A DNA stretch of 64,000 bases from Sphingomonas sp. R647 (lineage in GTDB: Bacteria > Pseudomonadota > Alphaproteobacteria > Sphingomonadales > Sphingomonadaceae), in assembly GCF_020177055.1 (NCBI RefSeq), contig NZ_JAIQXT010000006.1, positions 248,001 through 312,000 on the forward strand, read 5' to 3'. Positions 16,837 through 27,313 of this stretch are shown here, one piece after another (position 1 is the first letter of the stretch; each line of letters begins with the position of its first letter). The translations under genes were made by a program, and so were the position numbers. The notes under the pieces were generated by a model that was not told where the DNA came from, did not search any database, and saw only the letters and a list, made by a program, of their open reading frames with translations.

Positions 16837-18312
16837 CTACGCCAGTTCGCGCACCCGCGCCGGTTCGGGGTTGGAAAACTCCATCCCCTCATCAATCCCG
16901 CCGAACTTGAGGTCGATCAGGTCGAGCGTGTAATTCTGGTGCACCCGCCACGGGCGCTTGTCGCCCTGCTTGGGAAAGCGGTCGATCGCGCGCTGGACAT
17001 AGCCGGAGGTGAAGCTGAGGAAATCCTCACGCGTCACATCCGCGCCGACGCGCGGCGTCGCCTGGCGCATCCCGCGCTTCTTCATCGTGTTGAGCAGGCG
17101 CGCGACATAGGCGCAGGTCAGGTCCGACTTCAGCGTCCAGCTGGCATTGGTATAGCCGAAGGACGAGGCAAGGTTCGGAATGTCCGAATACATCATCGCC
17201 TTGTAGCCAAGCGACTGGGCCGGCTCGACCCGCGCGCCGTCGACGGTGAACGGCACCCCGCCCATCAGCTGCAGGTCCAGCCCGGTCGCGGTGACGATCA
17301 CGTCGGCGGGCAGCAGTTCGCCCGACTTGAGCCGGACGCCATCTGCCTCGAACCGCTCGATATGGTCGGTGACCACCGATGCCGCTCCCCCGCGGATCGC
17401 GGCAAACAGATCGGCATCGGGGACGAGGCAGATGCGCTGGTCCCATGGATTGTAGCTGGGGGTGAAATGGGTCGCGACGTCATAGTCCGGCCCGAGTTCA
17501 TCGCGGACCATCTGCACGATCCGCTCCTTGGTCTGCTGCGGCTTCTTGCGCGCGATGCGATAGAAAAGCTGCTGCATCCCGACATTCTTGAAGCGGGTCA
17601 GGCGATAGGCGAGCTTGGCGGGCAGCTTCGCGCGAAGCCAGTTGGCGATGCCGTCCTCGCTCGGCCGCGACACGATATAGGTGGGCGAACGCTGGAGCAT
17701 CGTGACGTGCGCCGCCGTCTTCGCCATTTCCGGAACCAGCGTCACTGCTGTCGCGCCCGACCCGATCACCACCACGCGCTTGCCGGCGTAATCCAGCCCC
17801 TCGGGCCAATGCTGCGGATGGACGATCGTGCCGGCGAAGTCTTCGTGCCCCTCGAACTGGGGCAGGTAGCCGGCGTCGTAGTTGTAATAGCCCGAGCACA
17901 TGAAGAGGAAGTTGCAGGTGAACTCCACCCGCGCCCGCTCCGCCCCACGCTCGACCGTCACGCTCCAGCGCGCATCGGGGGTGGACCAGCTCGCGGCGAC
18001 CACGCGGTGCTGGTGGCGGATGTGCTTGTCGATGCCATGTTCGCGCGCGGTGTCGTCGAGATAGCGCAGGATCGACGGCCCGTCGGCGATCGCCTTCGCC
18101 TGTGTCCACGGCTTAAAGCTGTAGCCGAGCGTGTACATGTCGCTATCGGAGCGGATGCCGGGATAGCGGAACAGATCCCACGTCCCGCCCAGCCGTTCGC
18201 GCCCCTCCAGGATCACATAGGAGCGGTCCGGGCAGTCGCGCTGCAGGAAATAGCCCGCGCCGATGCCGGATATCCCGGCACCCACCACCACCACGTCGAA
18301 ATGCTCGGCCAT
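16837..18312 (-). CDS. Flavin-dependent monooxygenase (Baeyer-Villiger type)
   Basis: 491 aa. FAD-binding GAGISG (residues 11-16), the BVMO fingerprint FAGTIVHPQHWP (159-170, matching FxGxxxHxxxWP) and a second dinucleotide-binding GSGATA (184-189) are all present. It oxidises a ketone or related substrate with NADPH and O2; the substrate cannot be read from sequence. It stands alone, with a TetR-type dyad just upstream and no regulator gene beside it. Confidence 0.92.
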   Translation of the reverse strand: MAEHFDVVVVGAGISGIGAGYFLQRDCPDRSYVILEGRERLGGTWDLFRYPGIRSDSDMYTLGYSFKPWTQAKAIADGPSILRYLDDTAREHGIDKHIRHQHRVVAASWSTPDARWSVTVERGAERARVEFTCNFLFMCSGYYNYDAGYLPQFEGHEDFAGTIVHPQHWPEGLDYAGKRVVVIGSGATAVTLVPEMAKTAAHVTMLQRSPTYIVSRPSEDGIANWLRAKLPAKLAYRLTRFKNVGMQQLFYRIARKKPQQTKERIVQMVRDELGPDYDVATHFTPSYNPWDQRICLVPDADLFAAIRGGAASVVTDHIERFEADGVRLKSGELLPADVIVTATGLDLQLMGGVPFTVDGARVEPAQSLGYKAMMYSDIPNLASSFGYTNASWTLKSDLTCAYVARLLNTMKKRGMRQATPRVGADVTREDFLSFTSGYVQRAIDRFPKQGDKRPWRVHQNYTLDLIDLKFGGIDEGMEFSNPEPARVRELA

Positions 18313-18332
18313 CGCGCTCTCCTGAGCCAGAT

Positions 18333-18350
18333 ACTTACATGCGTGTAAGT
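18333..18350. promoter_or_regulatory. TetR-type operator upstream of the monooxygenase
   Basis: The perfect palindrome ACTTACA-tgcg-TGTAAGT lies 20 bp upstream of the monooxygenase start. The arm sequence and spacing resemble sites bound by TetR/AcrR repressors of fatty-acid and ketone metabolism. No tetR gene is adjacent, so the repressor would act in trans. Confidence 0.65.
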
Positions 18351-18378
18351 TGAGCGCAATGGTGTCCGGGCGGCAGCG

Positions 18379-20787
18379 TCACTTCGCGGGCGGCACCTTC
18401 GCATTCTTCACATATTTGTCGAACCAGTCGAACATCTCAGCGAGGGTGTGCAGCACGGATTCGCGCCCGCGATAGCCATGGTCCTCGTGCGGCAGCATCA
18501 CCAGCCGCGCGGTGCCACCGGTGCCCTTGACCGCCGCGAACATCCGCTCCGACTGTTCGGGGAAGGTGCCTGGATTGCTGTCATTCTCGCCATGGATGAA
18601 CAGGATCGGCTCGTTGATCTTGTTCGCCGCCATGAACGGGCTGAGCCGGTAATAGGTGTCCGGCGTGTCCCAGAACACGCGCCGTTCCGACTGGAAGCCG
18701 AACGGGGTCAGCGTGCGGTTATAGGCACCCGATCGCGCGATGCCGGCACGGAACAGGTCGCTTTGCGCCAGCAGATGCGCGGTCATGAACGCGCCATAGC
18801 TGTGCCCGCCGACGCCCACGCGAACCCCGTCGCCAAAGCCGCGCTGCACGGTGAAGTCCACCGCCGCCTTGGCGCTCGCGACGATCTGTTCGATGAAGCT
18901 GTCATTGACCGTTTCCGGGTCGGCACCGACCACGGGCATCGCCGCCCGGTCGAGCACGGCATAGCCCTGGGTCAGGAAGAACAGATGCGACATGCCGCTG
19001 ATGCGGGTGAAGCGATACGGGGAGTCGCGGTTCTGCCCGGCGGTCGCCGCATCATTGAACTCGCGCGGATAGGCCCAGACCACGACCGGGAGCGTGTCGC
19101 CTGACTTGTAGCCGGGCGGCAGGTAAAGCGTCGCGGTCAGATCGACGCCATCGGCGCGTTTGTAGGTGACCAGCTCACGCTGGATACCCGTCAGTTCGGG
19201 GTGCGGATCGGGGAAGTTGGTCAGGAAGCGCTCGGTCCCGCCCGCATGGAGCTTCAGATTCCCCGGATTGGTCGGGCTTTCATAGGAGGTGATGAAGCTG
19301 CGTCCATCGTCGGACACGACATCGACGACCGATTCGAGCTGTTCACCCGAATTGCGCCAAATCTCTTCGGTCTTGAGCGTAGCGAGATCGAAGCGGCGCA
19401 GGAACGGGCGCAGCCCATCGGGCGTCGCCCCTGCGCCCGACAGAAGCAGCTTGCCATCGCTGCTGCGCGCGACATCGAAACCGCTCCCGGTGACGGTCGT
19501 GAGCGGGCTGCCGGGGTCGGCATAGGCATCCTGCACGTTGCGGATGCTGAGCTGGCGTGGCGCGCTGGCACCCGTCACATCGACCAATGTCTCGCGCATT
19601 TCGCGGGTGTCGCGGTCATAGTCCTGCACGATGAGGTCATCCGACTTCTCGATCCCGGACATACCGGCAAGCCGGTCCTCGAGCCGCGCGAGCAGGCGGG
19701 GCGTGCCGCTGAACGGGGCAGCGAGCGCGAGCAGATTGTCGCGATTGGCGGATTTCACGCGCGGATCGCCGCCATCCTGCGCCTCGCTCCACAGCAGCAG
19801 AGCGCCTTCCGTCGGATGCCATTCGACGTTGCGGCGCCCGGTAACGACTCCCTGCACCGGCAGCGCATCGGCGAGCGGCTGCTTTGCGATCGTCTGCACC
19901 AGCTTGCCGTCGCGGGTGTAGACCGCGCTGGTCACCGGAAAACGGGTCCATGGCACCTGATAGGAGAAGGGCTGTTCGAGCCATTCCATCAGCAGGTACT
20001 TGCCGTCGGGCGACGCGGTGACCGAGGTATAGATGCGCGGAACGCCCACCGCGCGCCGGGTGCTGCCGTCCGCTGCGAGGATCACCGGCTGGCTGGTCGC
20101 GAGCCAGGCGAACATCGCCTCGTCATGCGGGTTTTGCAGCAGATCCTGATAGGTGCGCGTCTGCGCCGCCTTGCCACCTGCAGCATCCTGGATCGCCGGG
20201 CCGACCGGGGTCAACGAGCGGGTCGGCATCGGTCCGCGCTGTTCGGGGATGGTCAGCACCAGCAGCGATCCGTCGGCCAGCCAGCGCGCATTCTGGAAGA
20301 TTGGGTTGACCCCGCCCGTCATCACCTTGCGTGCCTGCGCGGTCTTTGAATCGAGCACATAGAGGTCGATCGCACCTGCGCGAGTGTTGGTGAACACCAG
20401 CTTCGACCCGTCAGGCGCCCAGGCTACGTCCGAGATATCGGGGTCGGCCGGGAGGGCGACGCGGCGCACGGTACCGCTGGCAATGTCCTGCAGCGACAAG
20501 CCAACCGACGCGCGCGTGCCGTGGCGATCGTTGGTCGACGGGTCGAGCCGCAACCCCGCGAGCTTCTCCATCGGCTTGGCAAGATCGGCGACCGGCGGAA
20601 GCGCCACGCGCTCCATCAACAGCATCTGCTTGCTGTCCGGCGATACCGAGACGCCAGGGCTGGGCGCGCGGGTGACGATGTCGGTCACCGCCTGGGGCGG
20701 GGTCTGGTAGCCCTGTTGCGCGAGGGCCGGGGCGGCGAGCCCGACAGCGAGTGCGAATGACGAAATAACAACAAGCGATCGGTACAT
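18379..20787 (-). CDS. Exported S9 family (prolyl oligopeptidase-type) peptidase
   Basis: 802 aa. The start at 20787 has GGAGGG 7 nt upstream and a signal peptide (residues 1-24, cut near ALAQ). An N-terminal beta-propeller region (~40-560) is followed by an alpha/beta-hydrolase catalytic domain with Ser663 in GGHSYGAF, Asp in HGENDSNPG and His in PHEDHGYRG. The family cleaves peptides, often after proline or from dipeptide substrates. It is a single gene likely acting in the periplasm. Confidence 0.93.
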   Translation of the reverse strand: MYRSLVVISSFALAVGLAAPALAQQGYQTPPQAVTDIVTRAPSPGVSVSPDSKQMLLMERVALPPVADLAKPMEKLAGLRLDPSTNDRHGTRASVGLSLQDIASGTVRRVALPADPDISDVAWAPDGSKLVFTNTRAGAIDLYVLDSKTAQARKVMTGGVNPIFQNARWLADGSLLVLTIPEQRGPMPTRSLTPVGPAIQDAAGGKAAQTRTYQDLLQNPHDEAMFAWLATSQPVILAADGSTRRAVGVPRIYTSVTASPDGKYLLMEWLEQPFSYQVPWTRFPVTSAVYTRDGKLVQTIAKQPLADALPVQGVVTGRRNVEWHPTEGALLLWSEAQDGGDPRVKSANRDNLLALAAPFSGTPRLLARLEDRLAGMSGIEKSDDLIVQDYDRDTREMRETLVDVTGASAPRQLSIRNVQDAYADPGSPLTTVTGSGFDVARSSDGKLLLSGAGATPDGLRPFLRRFDLATLKTEEIWRNSGEQLESVVDVVSDDGRSFITSYESPTNPGNLKLHAGGTERFLTNFPDPHPELTGIQRELVTYKRADGVDLTATLYLPPGYKSGDTLPVVVWAYPREFNDAATAGQNRDSPYRFTRISGMSHLFFLTQGYAVLDRAAMPVVGADPETVNDSFIEQIVASAKAAVDFTVQRGFGDGVRVGVGGHSYGAFMTAHLLAQSDLFRAGIARSGAYNRTLTPFGFQSERRVFWDTPDTYYRLSPFMAANKINEPILFIHGENDSNPGTFPEQSERMFAAVKGTGGTARLVMLPHEDHGYRGRESVLHTLAEMFDWFDKYVKNAKVPPAK

Positions 20788-20869
20788 CGGGGACCCTCCG
20801 TTCCCCCCGCCTAGGCGCAACGCAGCCAATTGATCAACCGCATGCCGCGCCGGAATGTCGCTCCGCCGC

Positions 20870-23800
20870 TCAATAATCCTTCGAATATTTGAGACCCGCG
20901 CGCGATCCGCCGAACGATCCGGTGGCCGACAACAGGCTGAGCGCTCGGGTCAGCGCGATCTCGAGCTGGACCGCCGTATAGCCGCGCGCATCGGTGATGA
21001 TCTCGACATAGATGTCGTCGGTCAGATACTGCCCCGCCGCGAGCGCCATGCCGCGCCCGGTGGTGTCGTCCTCACCCAGGATGCGCAGCCGGTCGATGCC
21101 CGCCGCCGACCGCAGCTGGCCGAGCGGGTTGAGACCGCCGCCAGCGGCACGCAGCGAGTTCAATGCGGCGGCCAGCTGGATCGCCTCGGTCGCGGACAAA
21201 TTGGTGACCGAGCTGCCGAACAACAGGCGCGAAAGCACCTCGTCCTGCGGCAGGCTGGGGGTCGAGCTGAACGCGATGCGCGGCATTTGTCCGCTACCGC
21301 TGATGTTGATGTTCGCCGTTACCCCGTCGGCGGCAGTGGTCGCACCGATGTTGATCTGCGGATCGGCGAGCGGGCCGCCCTCGAAGCTGACGATGCCTCG
21401 GGTCAGTTCGAACCGCCGGCTGGCAAAGCTGTAGGTACCGCGCACCACCCGCGCCTCGCCCGTGACGATCGGTGCTGTGGAGGTGCCGGTCACCTGCATC
21501 CGCGCGCTCCATTCGGACTCGAGGCCCATGCCCGACACGAACAGGCGATTGTCGGCGACGATGCTGACATTGAGGCGGAAGATGCCCGCCGGTTTGATGC
21601 GGGTCGGGCGCTTGCCGTCCTCGGTCAGCTCGCTCTTGCGATAGACACCGGTGAGTTCGGGCACCTCGGCGGCGCCCTGACGGATGATCTGGTAGCGCGC
21701 CTCGGGGATGATGATCCGCCCCTCGATCAACCCGCCGTCGAGGCCGTTGGTGATGCGGAGCTGCCCCGTCGCGGTCGCGCCGAGCGCGTTGCTGCGGGCG
21801 AGGCGCGCGTTGCGGAAGCGCGCCGTGATATCGACCGGGAAACCCTGTTCCGCCGAAAGCCCGATCGTCCCTGACGCGCTCACCCGACCGCTGCCCGCGA
21901 CCGCCTCGAGCTGCCCGATTTCCAGCGTATCGTTGTCGAACTGCCCGGTGACGGTCATCTGCGACAGCCGCGTGCCCCAGGTCTCGTTCTCATAGGTCAA
22001 CTTCTCGCCGCGCAGCTGCCCGGTGAGCTGCGGCGCACGGACCTGACCCGAGAAATCGGCAGCGACAGCGACCGGCCCGGACAGGCTCTGATTGGGGAAC
22101 CCGGCCATCGAGAACAGCACCGAGGACGGCCCGTTATAGCGGATGCCGCCGGACAGCGGCGCCGCCATCAGGCGCGTGGTCCAGCTGCCCGCGCCCGGGC
22201 CCAGCGGCTGGAGGCTCGCCACCATCCGCCCGATCGTGGTCGGTCCGCGCTTGATCAGCGCGCGCGCGTCGCCGCCATCGGGCAACAGCCGTCCGACGAA
22301 GCTGATATCGACCGGCGAAGACACGCCGCCGAGGCTCGACCGGGTGAAGTTGCTGACGTTGAGCCGCGCGATCGCCTGCGGGAACGTCGCGTCGCTGGCC
22401 TGGCTGAAATCGAGCGCGCCAGTGACCGTGCCGCCCAGCCCAGCTGTACGCGACAGGGCATTGGCGAGCGACAGATCGAGCTTGTCGAGCCGTGCCTGAA
22501 TGCGCATCGCCTCGCCCCAGCTGCCCGACAGCCGCATGCTGCCCCGATCGAAATCGATCCGTGCCGGGGCGAGCGTATAGGTCGACCCGGCAATGGCGAT
22601 CTGCGCCGGTTGCGCGGTTTTGAAGCCGATATTGTTGGCGTTCCCGGACAGCGCGACGCGCCACAGTTCCGGCTCGAACCGCGCATTGGCGGCGATACGG
22701 AACGGCACCGCCGAGGATCCTTCGGCGAACGCCTGCGCGCTGCCCTTGCCGCCGCGATAGTCGATCTTCGCCCGCGCGCGGCTCAGCGTGAACTGTGCGT
22801 TGCGCAAGTTCGCGACCTGCGCCTCGCCGGTGATCGCCGGGGCGTCGTCATAGAGGATCGCGGTTCCGTTGATGATCGCGCGGCCGATCGTGAGCTCCAT
22901 GTCGCCGGGAATCTTGGCGTTGTTCGCAGTCGCACGCACCACCGCCTGCTGATACTGGCCCGCCGCCGACAGATCGATCGCACCGTCCAGCCCGGACCCG
23001 GCAAAGGTGAGGTCGCCATCGAACGGCCCGGCTGCAGTCTGGACCAGCTGGCCCTTGAAATCCGCCCCGGCAAAGCGCCCGGCGCGCACGTCGATCGCCA
23101 GCCGTTCGCCGGTGCGCACCAGCACATCGGCGGTGAACGGGCCATAGCTCGTCTCACCCTTGGCATCGACGGCATAGGCGCCATTGTCGCCAACGATCCT
23201 CGCTTCCAGATCGGTAAGGCCCACGCCCACGCCCGGTCGCGGCGCGCGCAGGTTCACCACGGGCCGCGTCAGGCTGCCGGTTACCCGCGCCGACAACGGA
23301 CCATAGGCGTTGGACCAGGCATCTGCCGTCAGGCTGAGCGGCCCGGCGGGGTCGTAGCGGCCCGAGCCGCGGATCACGCGGAACAACGGCGCGGCGACCT
23401 TCAGATCACTGAACCGCACAATCCCGTCCGGCCCGAAATCGAGCGAGACGCGCGCAACGGCATTGCCGCCGAGGAAGCTGCGCACCCCGTCGTTGAACAG
23501 CCGCGTGCTGCGCCCGACGATCCGGCCCTTGATCCCCCAGCCACCGCCAGCAGCAGCATAGAGATCGGCGTCGGTCTCCAGATTGACGATGCCGATGCTG
23601 TCGATCTGGTAATCGTTGACCCGCCCCTTGAGCGCGCCGGTGTAACGCCCGGTGCTCATGTCCGCGGCGAGGATCGCGGTGGCGTCGATCCGGTCGGAGC
23701 GGATGCGGAGGTTCTCCGACAAAATCTGGTCGCCGGTAATCGCGAGATCGCCCGCCAGCGTGACATTGGTCAGCAATCCGCCCGCAGCGGCGTTGAGGCC

Positions 23801-25078
23801 GGAAATGCGCGCCGCCTGTGCCTTGACCGGGATCAGGATGCGATCGGCATTCACCGTCGCCAGCCCCTCGGCATAGAGCCGTTCGACCACCGTCTCGCCA
23901 AAGCCGAGCGCGGCAGCGCGCAGCTTGTAATCAACCGTCGGCGTGGCGAACGGGCCGTTGAGCGCGACTTCGCCTGCCACCGACCGGCCATTGAGATTCG
24001 GCGCAATCGCGCCGGGGGTCAGCAGCATTGCCTCGACCCGGAACTGGTCGAAGCGGCTCTGCCCCAGGTCGATCGTGCCGCTGGTCATCAGCGCCATCGC
24101 CTTTGACCGCAGCCGCAGCCGTGTGTCGGCGCGCCGCTGGTCGAGCGATGCATCGAGCGCGACCTGCATTCCGCCTGCGGTCAGCCGCTCGACTGGTCCC
24201 TGGAGATACAGGCCCGGCTGGGTCGTGCCACGCACCTGAACTGCGCCGTTGCGCGCGGCGATGCGCAGATTGGCGAGTTCACCCGCACCGAGCCGCCCGA
24301 TCGCGCGCCCCTGCCAGTTCGACCAGCTTCCCGTGCCACGCACGCGCACCGCGAGCGGCGCTTCGAGTCCGGCGAGCCCCGCGACCAGCCCGCCGACCGG
24401 CGCTGTCAGATCGGCGCGCAGATCGAGCTTGTCGTCATCGGGCACCGCATCCAGCACCAGCGCGAGCGCGTCACCCCCGGTCCGTCCCAGCGTGCGGCCA
24501 TTGACGATCACCCGTGCGCGGCGGTCCGCGATCTTCGCTTCCGCCGTAAGCGTCGCGATGTGGCGCTGCCCCGCGACCGGCGCTTCCAGCACCAGCCGGT
24601 CGATGTTCAGCCGAGCGATATCGATATCGAGATCGGGCAGCATCGGCGCATTGGGGTCGCCACCGGGCTCGAGCTCGGGCAAGCGCGCCACGCGCACTAG
24701 CGGGCTGGTCGCCGAGCGCACATCGACATGATTGTTGAGAAACGCGAACGGCCGCCAGTCGACCGCAACCCGTGGCGAGGTCGCGAACACACCCTTGGGG
24801 TCGCTGACCCGCACATCGCGCAGCACCATCGCGCCATAGATCGATCCTTCGATCCGCCCGACCTTGATGTTGAGACCCGACGCAGTGGTGTAGCCCGCCA
24901 GCCGATCCGCGATGAAGCGATGTCCGACCCCGGTATCCAGGATCGCGACCGCAGCGAGCAGCAGCGCGACCAGACTGGCCAGCCCGATCGCGGTCCATTT
25001 CGCCACGCGCTGCCAGATCGGGGCACGCTCGACGATCACCGTCGTCTCCGGCGTCTGCGCGGGCGTATCCTCAGCCAT
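20870..25078 (-). CDS. tamB: TamB: inner-membrane translocation and assembly module subunit
   Basis: 1402 aa, in the usual range. A single N-terminal membrane anchor (~28-50) is followed by a very long repetitive beta-rich AsmA/DUF490 body rich in Gly and Asp, and a C-terminal TamB domain (SGSGQMPRIAFSSTP region onward). With TamA it forms an envelope-spanning complex; members of the family act in outer-membrane protein assembly and phospholipid transport. The start codon overlaps the tamA stop by one base (TGATG), as usual for this pair. Confidence 0.95.
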   Translation of the reverse strand: MAEDTPAQTPETTVIVERAPIWQRVAKWTAIGLASLVALLLAAVAILDTGVGHRFIADRLAGYTTASGLNIKVGRIEGSIYGAMVLRDVRVSDPKGVFATSPRVAVDWRPFAFLNNHVDVRSATSPLVRVARLPELEPGGDPNAPMLPDLDIDIARLNIDRLVLEAPVAGQRHIATLTAEAKIADRRARVIVNGRTLGRTGGDALALVLDAVPDDDKLDLRADLTAPVGGLVAGLAGLEAPLAVRVRGTGSWSNWQGRAIGRLGAGELANLRIAARNGAVQVRGTTQPGLYLQGPVERLTAGGMQVALDASLDQRRADTRLRLRSKAMALMTSGTIDLGQSRFDQFRVEAMLLTPGAIAPNLNGRSVAGEVALNGPFATPTVDYKLRAAALGFGETVVERLYAEGLATVNADRILIPVKAQAARISGLNAAAGGLLTNVTLAGDLAITGDQILSENLRIRSDRIDATAILAADMSTGRYTGALKGRVNDYQIDSIGIVNLETDADLYAAAGGGWGIKGRIVGRSTRLFNDGVRSFLGGNAVARVSLDFGPDGIVRFSDLKVAAPLFRVIRGSGRYDPAGPLSLTADAWSNAYGPLSARVTGSLTRPVVNLRAPRPGVGVGLTDLEARIVGDNGAYAVDAKGETSYGPFTADVLVRTGERLAIDVRAGRFAGADFKGQLVQTAAGPFDGDLTFAGSGLDGAIDLSAAGQYQQAVVRATANNAKIPGDMELTIGRAIINGTAILYDDAPAITGEAQVANLRNAQFTLSRARAKIDYRGGKGSAQAFAEGSSAVPFRIAANARFEPELWRVALSGNANNIGFKTAQPAQIAIAGSTYTLAPARIDFDRGSMRLSGSWGEAMRIQARLDKLDLSLANALSRTAGLGGTVTGALDFSQASDATFPQAIARLNVSNFTRSSLGGVSSPVDISFVGRLLPDGGDARALIKRGPTTIGRMVASLQPLGPGAGSWTTRLMAAPLSGGIRYNGPSSVLFSMAGFPNQSLSGPVAVAADFSGQVRAPQLTGQLRGEKLTYENETWGTRLSQMTVTGQFDNDTLEIGQLEAVAGSGRVSASGTIGLSAEQGFPVDITARFRNARLARSNALGATATGQLRITNGLDGGLIEGRIIIPEARYQIIRQGAAEVPELTGVYRKSELTEDGKRPTRIKPAGIFRLNVSIVADNRLFVSGMGLESEWSARMQVTGTSTAPIVTGEARVVRGTYSFASRRFELTRGIVSFEGGPLADPQINIGATTAADGVTANINISGSGQMPRIAFSSTPSLPQDEVLSRLLFGSSVTNLSATEAIQLAAALNSLRAAGGGLNPLGQLRSAAGIDRLRILGEDDTTGRGMALAAGQYLTDDIYVEIITDARGYTAVQLEIALTRALSLLSATGSFGGSRAGLKYSKDY

Positions 25079-27264
25079 CAGAATGCTTGCCCGATCGAAA
25101 TATAGAGCGCGACCTTGCTCTCGCCCGGCTTGCGCGCGATCGGGGTGGCGACGTCCAGCCGCATCGGGCCGAAATTGGTATAGAAGCGGCCGCCGATGCC
25201 CGCGCCAAAGCGCAGCCGGCTCAATTGCGGCAGCGACTCCTCATACACCTGCCCGGCGTCGAGGAACGGCACGATCCCGAAATTGCCGAAGCGATAGCGC
25301 GCCTCGACCGCGAATTCGTTGAAGCTGCGCCCGCCAACCGGCTTGTCGTCCGGGGTACGCGGTCCAAGCTCCTGATAGCCAAAGCCGCGCACCGATCCGC
25401 CGCCGCCGGCATAGTAACGCCGCGACGGGGCGAGGTCATTGCGGTCGATCCCCTGGATCGTCCCGAACCGCGCCCGGCCCGCCAGCACGATGCTGTCAGT
25501 CACCGGCTGGTAGATCGTTCCTTCCACCTGTCCACGGACATAGGGCCGCGCGGCGCCGCGCACCGAGGCCTCAGGGCTGACGTTCAGCTTCAGCCGCCAG
25601 CCGCGCGTCGGGTTGAGCAGGTCGTCGGACTGATCCCAACCCGCGAACAACGGCAGCGCGGCGATGAAGTAAAGTCCGCGCTCGCGCGCGCCACGGGTAA
25701 AGTCGAACCGATCCTCGCTCGTCCCGACCAGCTCGACGCCATAGGCGTAGGTCAGTTTCTTCTGCCAGATCGGCGTCGAATCATAGGAAACCCGCGCCGA
25801 CAGCGTGCCGGTCAGGCCGGTAAACGCCTCAACGTCGGAGCGCAGCGCAGAGGCGACGATCTGGAAGGTGCGGTCGCGCTGCCCGGCATTGGATCGGCGG
25901 AAGGTCGCCGACGCGCCCTGTTCCTGCGTACCGAGTACGCCGGTCGCGATCAGCGCGCCTTCGGGCGGGAACAGGTTGCGATGCGTCCAGCTGACCTCGG
26001 CCCGGAAGCCCTGCCCCGTGCTGAACCCGACTTCGCCGGCCAGCGTGCGCGGCGGCCCCTTGGCCTGACGGACCAGCAGGTCGACCGCCTCGGTCCCGTC
26101 GGCATTGGCCTCGCCAGTCTTCACCGGCTCGACCGAAACGGTGGAGAACAGGCTGGTCGCGATCAGCGCGTCGCGCAAATCATCGACCTTGCGGCTATCG
26201 TACAGCTCGTCGCGGTCGAACCGCGTCAGCACATCGATATGATCGGGCGTGAATACCGCGTCGCCCTCGGTCCGGATCCCGCGAAAGCGCGCGCGCGGCC
26301 CGGTAGTGACGGGCAAGGTATAATCGCCGGTGCGCGTCGACTCATCCAGCAGGATGTCGCGCTGGCCGACCTCGGCAAAGGGGTAGCCATTTTGCGGCAG
26401 CGCGACGCTGACCGCCGCCTCCGCCGCCTGCACCCGCACCGCGTCGATGGGCTCACCGGTGCGCAGCTTGAGATTGTCGGCGATCAGCGTCGGCGGCAGC
26501 GTCGGATCGGCCTCGACCCGGATTTCGCCGAATTTGTAGAGCGGCCCGGGCACCGCCGCGATCGTTGCGGTCACCGGACGATCGCCCTGCGGCGTCTGTT
26601 CGATCGACGAGATGGCCGTCGCGTCGTAATAGCCGAGCGACTTCATCAGCCGCACCGCCAGCCCTTCATCCTCGCGCGCCCGCGCCCCGATGATCGCGGC
26701 GTTGGCCGCAACCCCGTCGCCATCCTCCAGCGCGGAGAGGTCGCGGAACTGATCCTCAAGATCGATTTCATCGAGCCCGGTGACGCGCGTGGCGTAGCGG
26801 ATTTCGACTGCCGCCTCGTCATTGCCCGCGACCGGTTCGGCAATCGGGGTCGTGTCGAATTCCGCGAGCGGTGGCAGCGGCGCGGCGATCTCCGCTTCGG
26901 TCCCGGCATCATCGAGCGGCGGGGCATCCTCGATCGGCTCGACCGGAGCGATCGGCGGCGCCTGCGGCGTCATCTGCTCGAGCGGCGCATCCATGTCGTC
27001 GGACAGCTGCGGCAGCGCCTCGGAGAATTCATCGTCGGGGACGATCGGCTTTGCGTCCTGCGCGGGAACAGTGCGCTCGGCTTCGCGCTCCAGCGTCTTC
27101 GGATCCCCGGCAGGCGCACCCTGCCCCGGCTTGCCTACGCCACTATCGATCTGCGCCACCGCGACGCCCGGAACGAACGCAGCGCTTGCCAACAACAGGA
27201 TTACCACACGCACGCCCGAAATAGTCCCGCCTCCCGATGGGATCGCGCCATGTTCAGACAGCAC
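25078..27264 (-). CDS. tamA: TamA: Omp85-family outer-membrane protein
   Basis: Up to 728 aa. A signal peptide precedes an acidic Pro-rich linker (~50-130), POTRA domains (~155-400) and a C-terminal beta barrel ending in ...IGQAF, as expected for BAM recognition. The start is uncertain: GTG 27264 is used, but a GGGAGG further in could serve GTG 27219 or nearby. The ~80-residue disordered, Glu/Pro-rich region before the POTRA domains is longer than in classical TamA. Coupled to tamB by TGATG. Confidence 0.9.
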   Translation of the reverse strand: MLSEHGAIPSGGGTISGVRVVILLLASAAFVPGVAVAQIDSGVGKPGQGAPAGDPKTLEREAERTVPAQDAKPIVPDDEFSEALPQLSDDMDAPLEQMTPQAPPIAPVEPIEDAPPLDDAGTEAEIAAPLPPLAEFDTTPIAEPVAGNDEAAVEIRYATRVTGLDEIDLEDQFRDLSALEDGDGVAANAAIIGARAREDEGLAVRLMKSLGYYDATAISSIEQTPQGDRPVTATIAAVPGPLYKFGEIRVEADPTLPPTLIADNLKLRTGEPIDAVRVQAAEAAVSVALPQNGYPFAEVGQRDILLDESTRTGDYTLPVTTGPRARFRGIRTEGDAVFTPDHIDVLTRFDRDELYDSRKVDDLRDALIATSLFSTVSVEPVKTGEANADGTEAVDLLVRQAKGPPRTLAGEVGFSTGQGFRAEVSWTHRNLFPPEGALIATGVLGTQEQGASATFRRSNAGQRDRTFQIVASALRSDVEAFTGLTGTLSARVSYDSTPIWQKKLTYAYGVELVGTSEDRFDFTRGARERGLYFIAALPLFAGWDQSDDLLNPTRGWRLKLNVSPEASVRGAARPYVRGQVEGTIYQPVTDSIVLAGRARFGTIQGIDRNDLAPSRRYYAGGGGSVRGFGYQELGPRTPDDKPVGGRSFNEFAVEARYRFGNFGIVPFLDAGQVYEESLPQLSRLRFGAGIGGRFYTNFGPMRLDVATPIARKPGESKVALYISIGQAF

Positions 27265-27313
27265 GTACCCCGACCGCTAGCGCAACGTGCCAGCGGGCGG
27301 AAGGTTCAATGGC

